Source: Terebella lapidaria
Taxonomy: Eukaryota; Annelida; Polychaeta; Terebellida; Terebellidae
Direction of reading: 5' to 3'
DNA: 64,000 nt
Assembly (NCBI GenBank): GCA_949152475.1
Contig: OX424561.1
Location: forward strand, 19,958,481 to 20,022,480
Part shown: positions 19,761 through 31,987 of the stretch, in pieces
Position numbering within the stretch: the stretch's first letter is position 1
Layout of the letters: every line of letters begins with the position of its first letter
The notes under the pieces: generated by a model
The model's input: the letters and a program-made list of their open reading frames with translations, nothing else
Databases searched by the model: none
Told to the model about the DNA's origin: nothing
Made by a program: the position numbers and the translations under genes

Positions 19761-20094
19761 AACTGTAAACAATACAGTAGAATTTACGCTGAGAACATTC
19801 AACCAATAAATCATCTCGAAACGTGCTTCTATGCAGTATTTTAATCAGTTTATGCTCACGTGATGTAATTTCACTTCATCCGGACAAAAAAAGCTGACAA
19901 CGGACGGAATAAATCGGACAAGGTGTGTACACGCTCTTGAATTAACTGATGACGGATGCGGATACGGATGCGGATGCGGATGGTGAAAATCGGACAGGTG
20001 TGTGCTTGCCTTAATCCGGATTGTAGACTAATCCGTTTGAATTCAAAACAATAGCTTCCAGCGAGTTTGTCAACCATTCCGCCGAGTTCTTAGC

Positions 20095-22860
20095 ACGGGC
20101 GGAAACGTTTTTAGCGTGGAGGAAACCTTCTTAGCATGGCACAAACCTTTCTAGCATGGAATAAACATTTCTAGCACGGCACAAACCTTTTTTAGCACGG
20201 CACAAACCTTTCTAGCATGGAATTAACCTTTCTAGCACGGCAGGAACATATATAGCATGGCGGAAATACGGCGGCCCAATGCTGCCACTATTCATGCCTG
20301 AGTTAGGAGTAGTTTTGAAATCAGTTTCATAGTTAGTAAACAGTTATTTTCATATACCTTTATAACACGGCACAAACCTTTTTAACATGGCGCAAACCTC
20401 TATAACACGGCACAAACCTTTTTAACACGGCACAAACCTTTATAGCATGGCACAAACCTTTCAAACACGGCACAAACCTTTATAACAGGGCATAAACCTT
20501 TATAACACGGCACAAACCTTTTTAACATAGCGCAAACCTTTATAACAGGGCACAAACCTTTTTAACACTGCACAAACCTTTATAGCAGGGCACAAACCTT
20601 TTTAGCTCGGCACAAACCTTTATAACAAGGCATAAACCTTTATAACACGGCACAAACCTTTTTAAAATGGCGCAAACCTTTATAACAGGGCACAAACCTT
20701 TTTAACACGGCACAAACCTTTATAGCAGAGCATAAATCTTTCTAGCAGGGCGCAAACCTTTATAACACGGCACAAACCTTTATAGCAGAGCATAAATCTT
20801 TCTAGCAGGGCGCAAACCTTTATAGCATGGCACAAACCTTTATAGCACGGTGCAAACCTTTTTAGCAGGGCCAAAAACCTTTGTAGCATGGCACAAACCT
20901 TTTTAACATGGCGCAAACCTTTATAACAGGGCACAATCCTTTTTAGCATGGCACAAAGCTTTATAGCAGGAAGAAAACCTTTATAACAGGGCACAAACCT
21001 TTATAGCACGGCACAAACCTTTTTAGCATGGCACAAACCTTTTATAACACGGCACAAGCCTTTATAGCAGGGCGCAAACCTTTATAACAGGGCTTAAACC
21101 TTTATAACACAGCACAAACCGTTTTAACATGGCGCAAACCTTTTTAGCACGGCACAAACCTTTTTAGCATGGCACAAACCTTTATAACACGGCACAAACC
21201 TTTATAGCAGGGCAGAAACCTTTATAGCAGGGCACAGACGTTTTTAACAGGATGCAAACCTTTCTAGCAGGGCGTAAACCTTTCTAGCAAGGCACAAACC
21301 TTTATAACAGGACATAAACCTTTATAACGCGGCACAAACCTTTTTAACACGGCACAAAACTTTGTAGCATGGCACAAACCTTTGTAGCATGGCGCAAAAC
21401 CCATGTTGTAAAGGTTTGTGCTATGATAGATACGTTTGTGTCATGCTAGAAACTAGTTTCATAACTGAAAATAACTGTTTACTAACTAGGAAAACTACAA
21501 AACTACTCTGTTATAAAGGTTTGCGCCCTGCTATAAAGGTTTGCGACCTGCTATAAAGGTTTCTGCCCTGCTATAAAGGTTTGTGCCGTGTTATGAAGGT
21601 TTGTGCCAAGCTAAAAAGGTTTGTGCCGTGCTAAAAAGGTTTGCGCCATGTTAAAAAGGTTTGTGCCGTGTTATAAAGGTTTATGCCCTGTTATAAAGGT
21701 TTGCGCCCTGCTATAAAGGTTTGTGCCGTGCTATAAAGGTTTGTGCCCTGTTATTAAGGTTTGTGCCCTGCTATAAAGGTTTGTGCCGTGATATAAAGGT
21801 TTGCGCCCTGCTTGAAAGGATTGTGCCTTGTTATAAAGGTTTGCGCCATGTTAAAAAGGTTTGTGCCATGCTACAAAGGTTTTGGCCCTGTTAAAAGGTT
21901 TGCACCGTGCTATAAAGGTTTGTGCCATGCTATAAAGGTTTGCGCCATGCTAAAAAGGTTTGTGCCGTGCTATAAAGGTTTGTGCCGTGTTATAAAGGTT
22001 TGTGCCATGTTATAAAGGTTTATGCCATGTTATAAAGGTTTGTGCCGTGCTAAAAATGTTTGCGCAATGCTAGAAAGGTTTGCACCCTGCTAAAAACGTT
22101 TGTGCCCTGGTAGAAAGGTTTGTGCCGGGTGTAAAGGGTTTGTGCCTTGCTAGAAACTAGTTTCATAACTGAAAATAACTGTTTACTAACTATGAAACTG
22201 ATTTCAAAACTACTCCTAAGTCTGGTACGAATAGCATGGCGAAAACCTTCTTAGCATGGCGTAAAGTTTTTAGCATGGCATAAACATTTTTAGTAGGGCA
22301 CAAACCTTTCTAGCATGGAATTAACCTTTCTAGCACAGCGGGAACGTTTATAGCATGGCAGAAACCTTCTTAGCATGGCGAAAACCTTCTTAGCGTGGCA
22401 AAAACTTTTTAGCACGGCATAAACCTTTTTAGCACGGCACAAACCTTTCTAGCACGGCACAAACCTCTCTAGCATGGAATTAACCTTTCTAGCACAGCGG
22501 GAACGTTTAGAGCATGGCAGAAACCTCCTTAGCATGGCGAAAACCTTCTTAGCGTGGCGGAAACTTTTTAGGACGGCACAAACCTTTCTAGCACGGCACA
22601 AACTTTCTAGCATGGAATTAACTTTTCTAGCATGGCGGGAACGTTTATAGCATGGCAGAAACCTTCTTAGCATGGCGAAAACCTTCTTAGCGTGGTAGAA
22701 AGTTTTTAGCATGGCGTAAACCTTTTTAGCACGGCACAATCCTCTCTAGCATGGAATTAACTTTTCTAACACGGTGGGAACGTTTATAGCTTGGTAGAAA
22801 CCTTCTTAGCATGGCGAAAACCTTCTTAGCGTGGCAAAAACCTTCTCTGAACAGCATTTT
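20095..22860. repeat. 20-21 bp minisatellite array that inverts in the middle
   Basis: About 130 degenerate units of the type GGCACAAACCTTTATAACAC run rightwards to about 21405. Their reverse complement, AAAGGTTTGTGCCGTGCTAT, runs from about 21410 to 22140, and units in the first orientation resume from about 22230 to 22860. The inner inverted part is bounded by a matching pair: left 20300-20345 (GTAGTTTTGAAATCAGTTTC) and right 22155-22215 (its complement). A related spacer (GAAAATAACTGTTTACTAAC) sits at the turn near 21470. Long frames read as KGLCHVIKVCAML repeats only because the unit often keeps frame; I do not regard them as genes. Confidence 0.85.
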
Positions 22861-22949
22861 CCCAATACCTGCTTTTATTTGTTCACCGTTGGTGAGCATA
22901 TGTTATGGTCGGTGTGTGTTGTTCTGGCAATATAACTTAATTATCACTG

Positions 22950-23345
22950 TGTATTGCTGCAGCAGCAGCATTCCAGCAGCAGCAGCAGCAGCCACAGCAG
23001 CAGCAGCATCCCAGCAGCAGCAGAACTCCTGCGGTGGCGACAAATTGTGCGGCAACTTCTGTAGCGGCAGCAAATTTTGTGGCAACTTCTGGGGCGACGG
23101 CAAATTTTGTGGCAAATCCTGTGGCGGCGGCGAATTGTGCGGCAACTTCTGTGGTGGCGGCAACTCCTGCGGCAACTTCTGTGGTGGCGGCGGCAAATTT
23201 TGCGGCAAATCCTACGGCGGCGGCAAATTCTGCGGCGGTGCCAAATTCTGCGGCAACTCCTGCGGCGGCGTCAAATTCTGTGGCAATATCTGCTGCTGGA
23301 ATGCTGCTGGTGCTGGAATGCTGCTGAGACTGAGACTGTGGTGGC
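22950..23345. repeat. CAG triplet tract and GGCAAATT/GGCGGC minisatellite
   Basis: Imperfect CAG repeats (about 22958-23030) lead into degenerate 15-24 bp units such as GGCAACTTCTGTGGCGGCGG. The plus frame would encode a Cys/Gly-rich chain with many CGG and FCGN units (ORF 22811-23536). The other frames are equally long and repetitive, so coding is unproven. Confidence 0.6.
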
Positions 23346-23349
23346 GGTT

Positions 23350-25240
23350 GTGGTTGTGGTTGCCCATACCATGTGGTAAAGACCTTTTCATGCCTCCTGA
23401 CAGAATCAGGCATCAAACAGAAGAAAATAAAAAACAAGACGCCATAGGCGACGCACTTGCCGGAATTCTGAAGGTCAAAGGTCACATTCAAAGTCACATA
23501 AGAACGGCCTTTCAATATGCTACAATATGGTTCTAGTTTGAACTCTCGACGACGATTAGTTCCGAAGTTATTGTCATTTATGTTATTTTGACCTTTTCTT
23601 GACTTTGACCTTGACCTTTGACCTTGGGTCACGAAAATTGTGCTTTGCCTGTGCATGGAGCCCTAGATTATACTTGAATAATTTAATCAGAATCTAACAA
23701 GAATTGTGGACACTATGGCCTTTTTAAATTTCGAAAAATTTACGTTTATGACGTCATTGTGACGTCAATAGACGTCACATCTGAAAACTAATTGAACAGT
23801 TCGTATCAGGGGATCAAGACCTTCCATTTGATACACTACTTGATAGGCTTTAGTCAGTTTTGAAAATTTGACCTTGAAGCTTTGCTCATGTGACCTCATT
23901 TTTTCGACCAAAAAAATCCCGGCCTATATATAGCCACCATGCTAGTTTCATCAGTTGACGTATTGGACATCGCGTGATAAACATGACACATGGGATTTTT
24001 TGCTATTCGGCCTTGAATGGACCCGGGGTGAAAATACCCAAAATTATGGGTGCTGATGGCCATGCCAAACCCCTTTGCTTGCCCAGCTCCCGAGAAGAAC
24101 CCTAACGAGATAATGTCTTGAAAACCGAGTCATCGTTTCCCAGCAGTGTATTCTTTCAGATGAATACGCACTCGTCCGGAAATCTGGCATAAAATTATAT
24201 GAGGGGATGTTACACAAGTGAGGTGAACGCTCGCTGATTGGCTGAGCGATTTACCGTATTGTGCCCTTACTATAGGCGTTTCTGAGATATATGAATTATA
24301 TTTTATCAGTAGGTAATGTTATATCTATGTAAATGTGAAACGAAATATATACCTAATGCCCCAATCCATTTCTCTGTTTCAGTCCATTGAATACATAGGC
24401 TACATGTGCTGGAATTTGCCAATTTGCCAATTTCTTACATTGGTTGAAAACTCATTGAGTGGTCATAATAAAGCCTGGGAAATTTCAGGATGAGTATAGA
24501 ATACAAGTGCAATTAGCATCAAGACCCAATCGTTGGTATGGCTCGATGGCAGTTTGGATTATTTAGTAAAGCAAGATTAAAGAAAACCGTATATTTATCA
24601 CACTGAAAACGGAAAATTACCTGTAGAATCCATGTTAAACGTAATAAGCCATTAATAATTCATTTATTTAATAATTCATTTAGAGAGTCAAGAATATCGA
24701 GGGGTCATGACTTGTATGCAATATTGTGTTTCCAGAATGTTGTTGGGGTCAGAGAGGCTGCTTATGATAAGCGTCAGCTCGGCATAGGGCCGACCTCAAT
24801 TCTTGTAATCTGGCACAGTGGTGAGAATTTCTTAGCCGCTGACAACTGTAGAAGCCTGAACTATTGAAATGCATCAACATTATTTGATATTGTGCAAATA
24901 AGTTTTTCAAATAAGTATTTCAAGTCATAATTTGGCCGCTGAGCATAGCTAGAAGATTTTTGAATGCCGATCGACCATGTAATTTATGTGTATTCCACAA
25001 TTCTCTCCCTAGACACGCCAAACATGGCAAATGAACTTTGGATTTGGTCGGGAGCTTTCAACAGTTAGTAAGTTCAACGAATTATGACATCTTTTCCGCT
25101 CCCAGGCCACGCAGGTTGAAAATTGTGTGCTTGATTAAGGGCATATTATGGTAATTGAATTGGCCATTCAACTCAATGTTAAATGGTCTTACTTTGTTGG
25201 TCCATAGCACCTTTCAAAAAAAATCCCAGCCTAACCATGT
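23350..25240. other. No gene seen; cluster of CRE-type and half-site motifs
   Basis: No credible ORF. Three TGACGTCA-like sites lie within about 35 bp (23748-23780). TGACCTTGACCTTTGACC, with a perfect DR1 spacing, lies near 23607-23625. The rest looks like unique or old repetitive sequence. Confidence 0.4.
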
Positions 25241-26699
25241 TAAATCCTGAAATGACGTCAGTATCGGTAAAATCGGTGTTGACATTGTCTCTTTCCAGTC
25301 ATGGGAAGTAGTAGTGGGAGTAGTGAGTGCACAATATGTATCTACAAAGCATCGAATGTTGAAGACCATTATTGGGGATCCAGTAATGCGGATATTACAT
25401 GTATTATGGAATTCTCATTTGGTTTTGTGTTTGAAATGCTCGGTGTGTGTGTTTGTGTTCACTTCAATAACGAGGAAGAGGTTAATAAGTCACTTCCATG
25501 TTCACATCCAATTACTGCACCAGAATGTGCACTTCACCATGGAATATATGAGCGGATTGCTGCGTTGGTGATACATAAACAGGAAAAGGTGTGCATCGAA
25601 CAGAAAATCACACATCATTGTGTCTTTCAACGTAATACGGATATACTGAATAGTCACAGGCAAATCAGGCATCGACAAAACCAATCGTCGATATTCACGA
25701 GAAATGACTAGACCAAGTGGTGAAACCAATGACCAGTTACTAAAATGTGAGCTTGCCGGGTATGAACGATACTTTTCCAGCACAGGCCATGTCATGCGAG
25801 TTGGTGTTTCACAGATGAGCAGTTTTTGTCGGTATCCCGTTCATTTCTGTGATACCGGGAAACGCACCGATCAATACATAGTAATATAAGAATAGGCTCA
25901 CCTGTACATATATGTAGGACACAGAAAGGAAATTATACTGTTTTGAAGATAAACATTCCAATCATTTGATGTGTCAATTATCAAATTATCTTCATATTTC
26001 ATTATGTTTCAATTATCATTTTAAAAAATCCTTGGTCCTATTTCTGCTAACCTGAGCGTTGTTCTGAACCAAATGACCTAGCAATTCCTCCATTTCTAGT
26101 ACTAATTGCTTTTAGTTTGATGAATATATTAGAACCCTATCCTATTCGTATCGAAAGTAAAAACACTCGTTCTCCGATGAAATGTTCACAGTGATTTGCC
26201 CTCGCCCGATCGGGGGATGTAGTGAAGGTATTGTAGTTGGGTCTCTGTCTGTCTGTTTGTCTCTATAAGTGTTCGTGCGCATATCTTGAAAAGGAATGGT
26301 TCGAGTGAGAATAAATTTTAGGCCTACGGTACGAAGTGTACTGCTCGGTCTTTCTCGATTTTGATCGAAATTGGATCAAAATGGTGCTGTGGCAACACAG
26401 AATGTGAAAATAGCATAAATGACTATACCTCCGGTGCAATCTAAATTATTAATTGGAAGGCAAGAATGACCATATTGTGAAGCCAGTTTTCAACATATTT
26501 AAAACATTTCCGTCCAAGAGAAATGCCTTGACATAGAACAACACTGAAATACTACAGCTTATGGGTATAGAAGTTTATCGACACAGAAATTGTTCTGTGT
26601 CGATAAGATGTTCATTCGATTTTTCACTATTATATTCGTATTTTTCTGTGGTCAATTCCCTCCACCGTTTGATATATGACCAATGGTTGTACGACCTAA

Positions 26700-27440
26700 A
26701 TTCCCTTTTGTGTGTGTTGCTGTTATAAAGTAACTAACCGACTGGGATTTGACCTTGGTTTATTTAAAAATATAATTATTTAAATTATAATATACAAACA
26801 TAATGAAGTTGAGGTAGTTACAATAAAATTAGTTACAATGAGAAATAAGACATAATTATTGGAAATGGGTTATGACTAACAATTACCATGATATGTGGGT
26901 AAATAACACAAATATGAACGACAAAAATCAGAACCTAAGGCTGACACGCGTTCACAGAAAATACGATCTACCGTACATAATGATACATGGAAGAAACATA
27001 GTACACAAACTGAAAAAAGATACATTACACATAATTCTAAAATAGTACAATAACACATAATATACCAAAGTGAAGAAATACAAGATAAGATTATATTTTG
27101 AATATAACGGAGAAACAACACGAGATTACATGACAATGAAGTGATATGGTATATAGTACTATAGTATACAACGGTACTTGTATGTAAATAATATTGACAA
27201 AGAAAAAGGGTGGGTTGGGTGGGAAAATTGAAAGATTGAAAGGAAAACAACCTCGAGGAGCTTCTAGTCGAAAAGAGAGATTGTCATTGGTTGAATAATC
27301 AGGTAACGTTGTCAAGGGATACCAATTCTACATAAAATGTGGACTGTAGAAATTAGAAGAACGGATAAAAAGGCGGGAATGATAACCTTGGGGATAGACT
27401 ACCGGCACGCTAACACACACAAACCCGTTTGTAGCCTGCG
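26700..27440. mobile_element. Copy-1-specific insertion, possible non-autonomous element
   Basis: Relative to duplicate 2 (AAATTCCC-TATTATCTCCTGAGG near 35690), copy 1 has about 740 extra bases between the same flanks. The first 225 or so (TTGTGTGTGTTGCTGTTATA onward) recur at 34725-34948 in copy 2 at a different place, so this block is mobile or was shuffled. The end has ACACACAAAC, complementary to the TTGTGTGTGT start. No ORF was recognised. Confidence 0.5.
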
Positions 27441-27930
27441 TCCACAAACTGATTATTATCTCCTGAGGTCGAAAGTCCTGGATTGTCAGCTGAAATACTG
27501 TATAGTGACAAAAATGTAAGGGTCGAAGGTTTGCAAACTCTGATTGTCTAGATACCACATGTTATTTATTTTTAATGAATGTCAAATAAAAATATTTCCA
27601 AAAGTCAACTACTTGTGCATGTACACCAGTATGCATTTCATCTCTTTCCAACCATCACAGCGGTCAAAATTAAATTGACTAACTTCGTCATTCATTTTAT
27701 ACATGTATTCATGTGTTGGGTTGATATTCAGTGCGACATTGCAGTTCAAAAGCCAGCTTCTAATGAAAATGACGCATGCGCAGCTATTCAGAATACACAT
27801 GCTCTTAGCGTCAAACCCATTATTTATCTGTATAATATATCTATTGACCATCTACGGCAACAGTGAATTATTTTGTCAGGCCTTGTCTATAATCTCTTCG
27901 TCAGACTCCTGTGTCAGTCGTGCTCGCGTC

Positions 27931-27973
27931 ATTGGGACATAGAAATGTAACGGGTATATTTCTATGATTGGGA
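27931..27973. mobile_element. 29-nt hairpin insertion with 7-bp target duplication
   Basis: In copy 1 ATTGGGA (27931-27937) is repeated at 27967-27973 around a 29-nt insert that begins CATAGAAAT and ends ATTTCTATG, a perfect 9-bp inverted repeat. Copy 2 has a single ATTGGGA at the equivalent place (36726), the empty site. The insert lies about 30 nt before the receptor start codon. Confidence 0.75.
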
Positions 27974-28001
27974 CCAGTTCAGCTTCAGACCGGCACACGT
28001 C

Positions 28002-28928
28002 ATGTCTTCCCTGGTGTTCGGGATTGTGGATTGTACCATCGGATGTTTGGTAATGACGGTCAATATCTTCCTGTTATACACTATCTGGATACTGACGACC
28101 AAGAAGAAGAAGTATGTGTCGATGCTCATGACCCAGATGTGCGTGGCGGGTGTTCTTGTCAGTGCGGGCTTCACTCTGCGCGGGATTCTCGTCTTGGCTC
28201 AGGTCAACAGTTGGTTGGCCTGTGGAGTAGTTGTCTGCAGCAATTCGACCTTCATTGGTATATGTGGCTCCCATATGACCATGTTATACGTGGATTTATA
28301 CCTGTCACTGAAGAAACTGAGCACGAAAACCGTGTTACCACCGAAGATTGTGGCAATTGTATCGGCGGTCATTTTCGTGTTCTGGTTCATTCTGGGTTTC
28401 GGTGGGCTCACTTTTATGAAATCGGAAATTAAGTCACTGGAATATTTTGACTGCGCCCAGCGAGTTTACATGCCAGTGTACCACTTCGTCCTGATCGGGT
28501 TCTATGCGGTACTATTGGGGATGATGATAACGTTCCAGTGTCTCGCCGTGAAGGCCGCTAGGAATCCTGGGAGTGGAGCGGCAGAGCGTGGCAACAAAGG
28601 GAATCAAACGACCCAGATGCTGAGAACCATGCGCGTGTTACTGATTATCTACGGGACATGCTGGAGCATAACTCTTGTACTTCAAGCCGTTACCTCTCTC
28701 TGTCCTCTTTGTACTGACGACAGGGTACGCGGAATACTACGACCAGTGGTACGGGTCATGATATTACTGCCATACATGATGAACGGACTGGTGTATTTGT
28801 ACAACACACAAAATGTCAACGCCATATGGAGAAACACATGTATTCGACATATCAGGAGCGTGAATAGTGTGACACCAGTATTAGTAGTTAATACGTCTAT
28901 AACAGAAACAGCGAGTAATAACAAATGA
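28002..28928 (+). CDS. Intronless class-A-like 7TM receptor 1 (orphan GPCR)
   Basis: The 308-residue protein has seven hydrophobic segments at about 8-30, 42-65, 72-97, 110-133, 155-180, 208-233 and 245-270, a short N-terminus and a 35-residue tail. A Cys before helix 3 and one in loop 2 (DCAQ) could form the usual disulphide. Key class-A switches are altered: DRY is DLY at the end of helix 3 (VDLYLSLK), CWxP is CWSI in helix 6, and NPxxY is NGLVY in helix 7. It probably signals at the cell surface to an unknown ligand. The gene is intronless and its ATG is conserved with receptor 2. Class A is my best call; a lineage-specific orphan family is likely. Confidence 0.85.
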   Translation: MSSLVFGIVDCTIGCLVMTVNIFLLYTIWILTTKKKKYVSMLMTQMCVAGVLVSAGFTLRGILVLAQVNSWLACGVVVCSNSTFIGICGSHMTMLYVDLYLSLKKLSTKTVLPPKIVAIVSAVIFVFWFILGFGGLTFMKSEIKSLEYFDCAQRVYMPVYHFVLIGFYAVLLGMMITFQCLAVKAARNPGSGAAERGNKGNQTTQMLRTMRVLLIIYGTCWSITLVLQAVTSLCPLCTDDRVRGILRPVVRVMILLPYMMNGLVYLYNTQNVNAIWRNTCIRHIRSVNSVTPVLVVNTSITETASNNK

Positions 28929-31900
28929 ATCTGCAATTAAAATTTATCCCCAATAACACCCAGACATGTACACCCGAATAGGGCACCGAAGTCTCGTTCC
29001 ACATGTGTCCAAAAATTACGTATTTATGACGTCATTTTGTACTTCCGGGGACAAGCCTTGCCAAGTGGTCATTTTTGCTGATTTAGCTTGAATTCACATT
29101 TACCGTACAATAAATATTGTTTAGATAATTTCATAATTCTTTCCTGAATGTAATGGAAGTACTCCGAATTATTTACTTGCAAAATTTACATAAAATCAGG
29201 TGTATTTTTTCAAACTGAAAATGCGCCCTGTTCAAGTCGTGTTTGAGAGTGCATTTCTGAGGCATAAATTCGATTATAACAGAAATATTTATGTGATGTT
29301 ACACTTGAAATAGGACAAAATATGTATCTCCTCTTATGTAGTTCCTCGGAACACAAAAAGAAAGTACAAGTTCGACTCAATTTAAAAGCCTTGGTACATT
29401 TTCTGCAATGAAGATCGCGGCCCAAATGCCCTGAAATATTGGTTATTCAAACTCTTCAATCGGCAGGAAATATTTGAGGAATAATACATTCATCGATCTG
29501 ATAGCGGTTGTATTGTGTCAATAATGGGAATATAAAATTCCGATGAATTTCCGTTGATTTACTTTGAGAATATTTGGAACCGAACAATTACAATATTCAA
29601 AATTTTTCAGAAAATTTGGCGGGAAAGTTGTGTGTCCCCAAAATGACGAAATAACGCAAAATAACGTGACGTTTTAAATCTCACTTCTGTGCCCTATACA
29701 ATAAACAAGAAAATGCAGCTAACTGCGGGAGACGACATTAGAGCTCGAGCACATCATCAGCACCACGACAGCTGAATGTATCTTACACAACGTTACCCCC
29801 CCCCCCCTTTCTGCAAAAAAAGAAAGAAAGTTGAACCATATCATGCCCCCATATGATTCCAATTCATTCCCTATATTATGATGAAGCACATAGGCGTACT
29901 TCAATCATATTCCTAATGAGTAAACATTTATTTTGAACTCAATGAAACAGATACGCCTGATAAAATGATATTGAACCTCAATAGAATATCCTTAAAATAT
30001 TGGATACTATGATGAATATCTGCATCTGATATCATGATATAAATAACACATACATACTGAGCAAATTAGAAGACCAGTTCAAAATAAAAAGGTTTCACAA
30101 CCCAGCATGGAACACGTCTCAAGTGATTAAATATGTCAGATTACGGTAAATGTAGTCGTGGTGTCGCAGACGAATCATTGTGTTTACTTCATAACGCCAA
30201 AGAAGGCCACACGCAAAGTTACATGTACATGCATGCACAAAATGCTGCACAGAAAATTGTGTGTTCCAAAGTACGCGTCATTGCGGTAAAATTTGCTTTG
30301 CATTCTGGGAACGTGAATTTCCATCGGCTCCGCCATTTTGACGTTTTTCAGACGAGCTGACCGTTTTGCGTAATTTTCTCAAACCTAACACATCGATTTA
30401 TGCATTATATATCTGTGGAATATTCAAAGGTTGCCATCAAATCGAGAGATTTTATGTTAAGGACGAAGAAAATCCTCATTTGAAGTAGGTGAACAAAGGT
30501 TGATATGCCAAAACGGGCGTCGATAGGTTGGCATGAAACCTCCATAAAAAAGTCAGCACATAGACATGTAGAGGTTTGGGGGCTTCGCCCGCAACGCTCT
30601 AATAGGGACCTTTAGCATCACCCGATCTAAACGCTAACCTAAACGTAAACATAAAACGAAATTACGTTTCACGGTAATGTAACGTCTGACTGCAAAAGAC
30701 CTTTAGCAACTGGACCACATACGGTACTTTGTCCATGGTGAATGCATGCATAATCCATTGGTCTTTCGATGCGAGTACCAGAATGGCTCGATTAAGTGCC
30801 AGGGCGCTTATTTGTCAATAAAGTTCTACCGACGACGCTCTTTCAAAACGGGCGCTTATTCAAGGGAGGCGTTATTATGACAACAAACTTTTCCAGGTTA
30901 AAATACGATCTATATGTTGTCGGTCAATGCCAATGTCCAAGCCTTTATTTGGTGTATTTTTCATACATGTAGCACATTCAATATCAAACTAATCAGTTGA
31001 TGGCCAATTAAGATATACATTGCAACGGATGACCTTCAGTTGAATGAAGCTTGGCACGGGATAAAATTTTGGAGTACTGATATGAAACGGTGCTGTCGAG
31101 TGCCAGAAAAATGTCACACTGGGCTACCCCGACACAACTCGTATTGATCTCTAGTAGTCGCAATCCATGTTATTTCAGTCACACAAAGTTGTTATTCCAT
31201 AGAAATCAAACATGTCCAAAGGGGAAAGCCTACAGCAAACTTTCAATTGTAAATTTGAAATTTCACCTGCAGTTACAATTACCAGTATCAATAAACAAAG
31301 TGCAATTGAAGTGTGAGTCACCGATATAAACGGTATTTCTTGTGCAATGCCGGCGCTCTTTCAAGGAGGCACATATTTGTCAAAAACTTCATACCCGCTG
31401 GTGCTCATTCGAGGGAGGCGCTCTTCAAATTTATATCCGTACTGTAATTGGTTTGGTAGTAGTTTTACTTGAATTGATTTGTGGTAACTTGTTTTGTCCA
31501 CCAGTAGAAAGTTCTACTAGTAGAAAGAAATGGCCTACTAGTAGAGTTTCTACTGGAATAGGCCTGATGAAAGGCACAGAAAAATCTATCTGCAGAAGTT
31601 CTACCAGTAGAAATTCTACAGGAATAAAAAAACGCACGCAATAATAAAAATAACATAATAATAATAAGAATAATAACAATATCGATCGGGTTTGTCCGAC
31701 TGTAGTCGTACTTACCCCATGCGGTAAGTGCGACTCTTTTTTTCTTGTCAAACTATAGTTTAACAAGGAAAAGCCAGTATTCCATTTTAGCTTCACGCCT
31801 TCCCAAACTGCCACCACCAGCCCTACAAGGACACCCAGGCCCATAGAAAGAATCCAGACACTTTTACGGTGTCACTAAGTAGGCATGACATACCCCATGA

Positions 31901-31939
31901 ATGTGGTATGTGCCCGGGGGTATATGTCCCAATGATATT

Positions 31940-31987
<48 letters not shown>
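31940..31987. repeat. (TAA)n microsatellite
   Basis: About 16 uninterrupted AAT/TAA triplets. Confidence 0.95.

Larger units (their letters stand above)
17137..20011. mobile_element. PIF/Harbinger DNA transposon, degenerate
   Basis: Long terminal inverted repeats start AGGCGGGAACACACCTGTCC on the left; the right end is AGGCAAGCACACACCTGTCC when inverted. Both continue into reiterated ATCCGC hexamers. The 3-bp TAA at 17134-17136 and 20012-20014 fits the TWA target duplication of PIF/Harbinger. Inside, a MADF-type exon lies on the plus strand and a transposase N-terminus on the minus strand, the two proteins expected for this superfamily. The catalytic middle is missing; the space is partly filled by a LINE relic and a small inverted-repeat insertion. 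Confidence 0.8.
25240..28960 (+). repeat. Segmental duplication copy 1 (receptor gene 1)
   Basis: This segment aligns collinearly with 34050-37750. The match includes upstream non-coding sequence (for example GGGGATCCAGTAATGC at 25375 and 34206) and the receptor gene. Copy 1 alone has about 740 bp inserted at 26700-27440 and a 36-bp insertion at 27938. Copy 2 alone has a TTAA MITE at 35919-36463. Confidence 0.85.

Noticed and set aside
20095..21405. CRISPR-like array of short repeats
   Set aside because: Units are contiguous and degenerate without unique spacers, in an animal genome; this is a minisatellite.
20680..22739. Long frames of KGLCHVIKVCAML-type repeats on both strands
   Set aside because: They come from 20-21 bp repeat units that happen to lack stops; both strands and several frames are open.
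22811..23536. Cys/Gly-rich 241-residue ORF resembling a matrix or antimicrobial protein
   Set aside because: All frames through this triplet-rich stretch are open, and the N- and C-terminal parts have no features of a secreted protein. Kept only as a repeat.
25301..25795. Overlapping ORFs on both strands (plus 136 aa; minus 97 aa with an NPLIY-like string), partly kept in duplicate 2 (34366-34635)
   Set aside because: The NPLIY string is not kept in the second copy, the hydrophobic pattern is not that of seven helices, and conservation is explained by the recent duplication.
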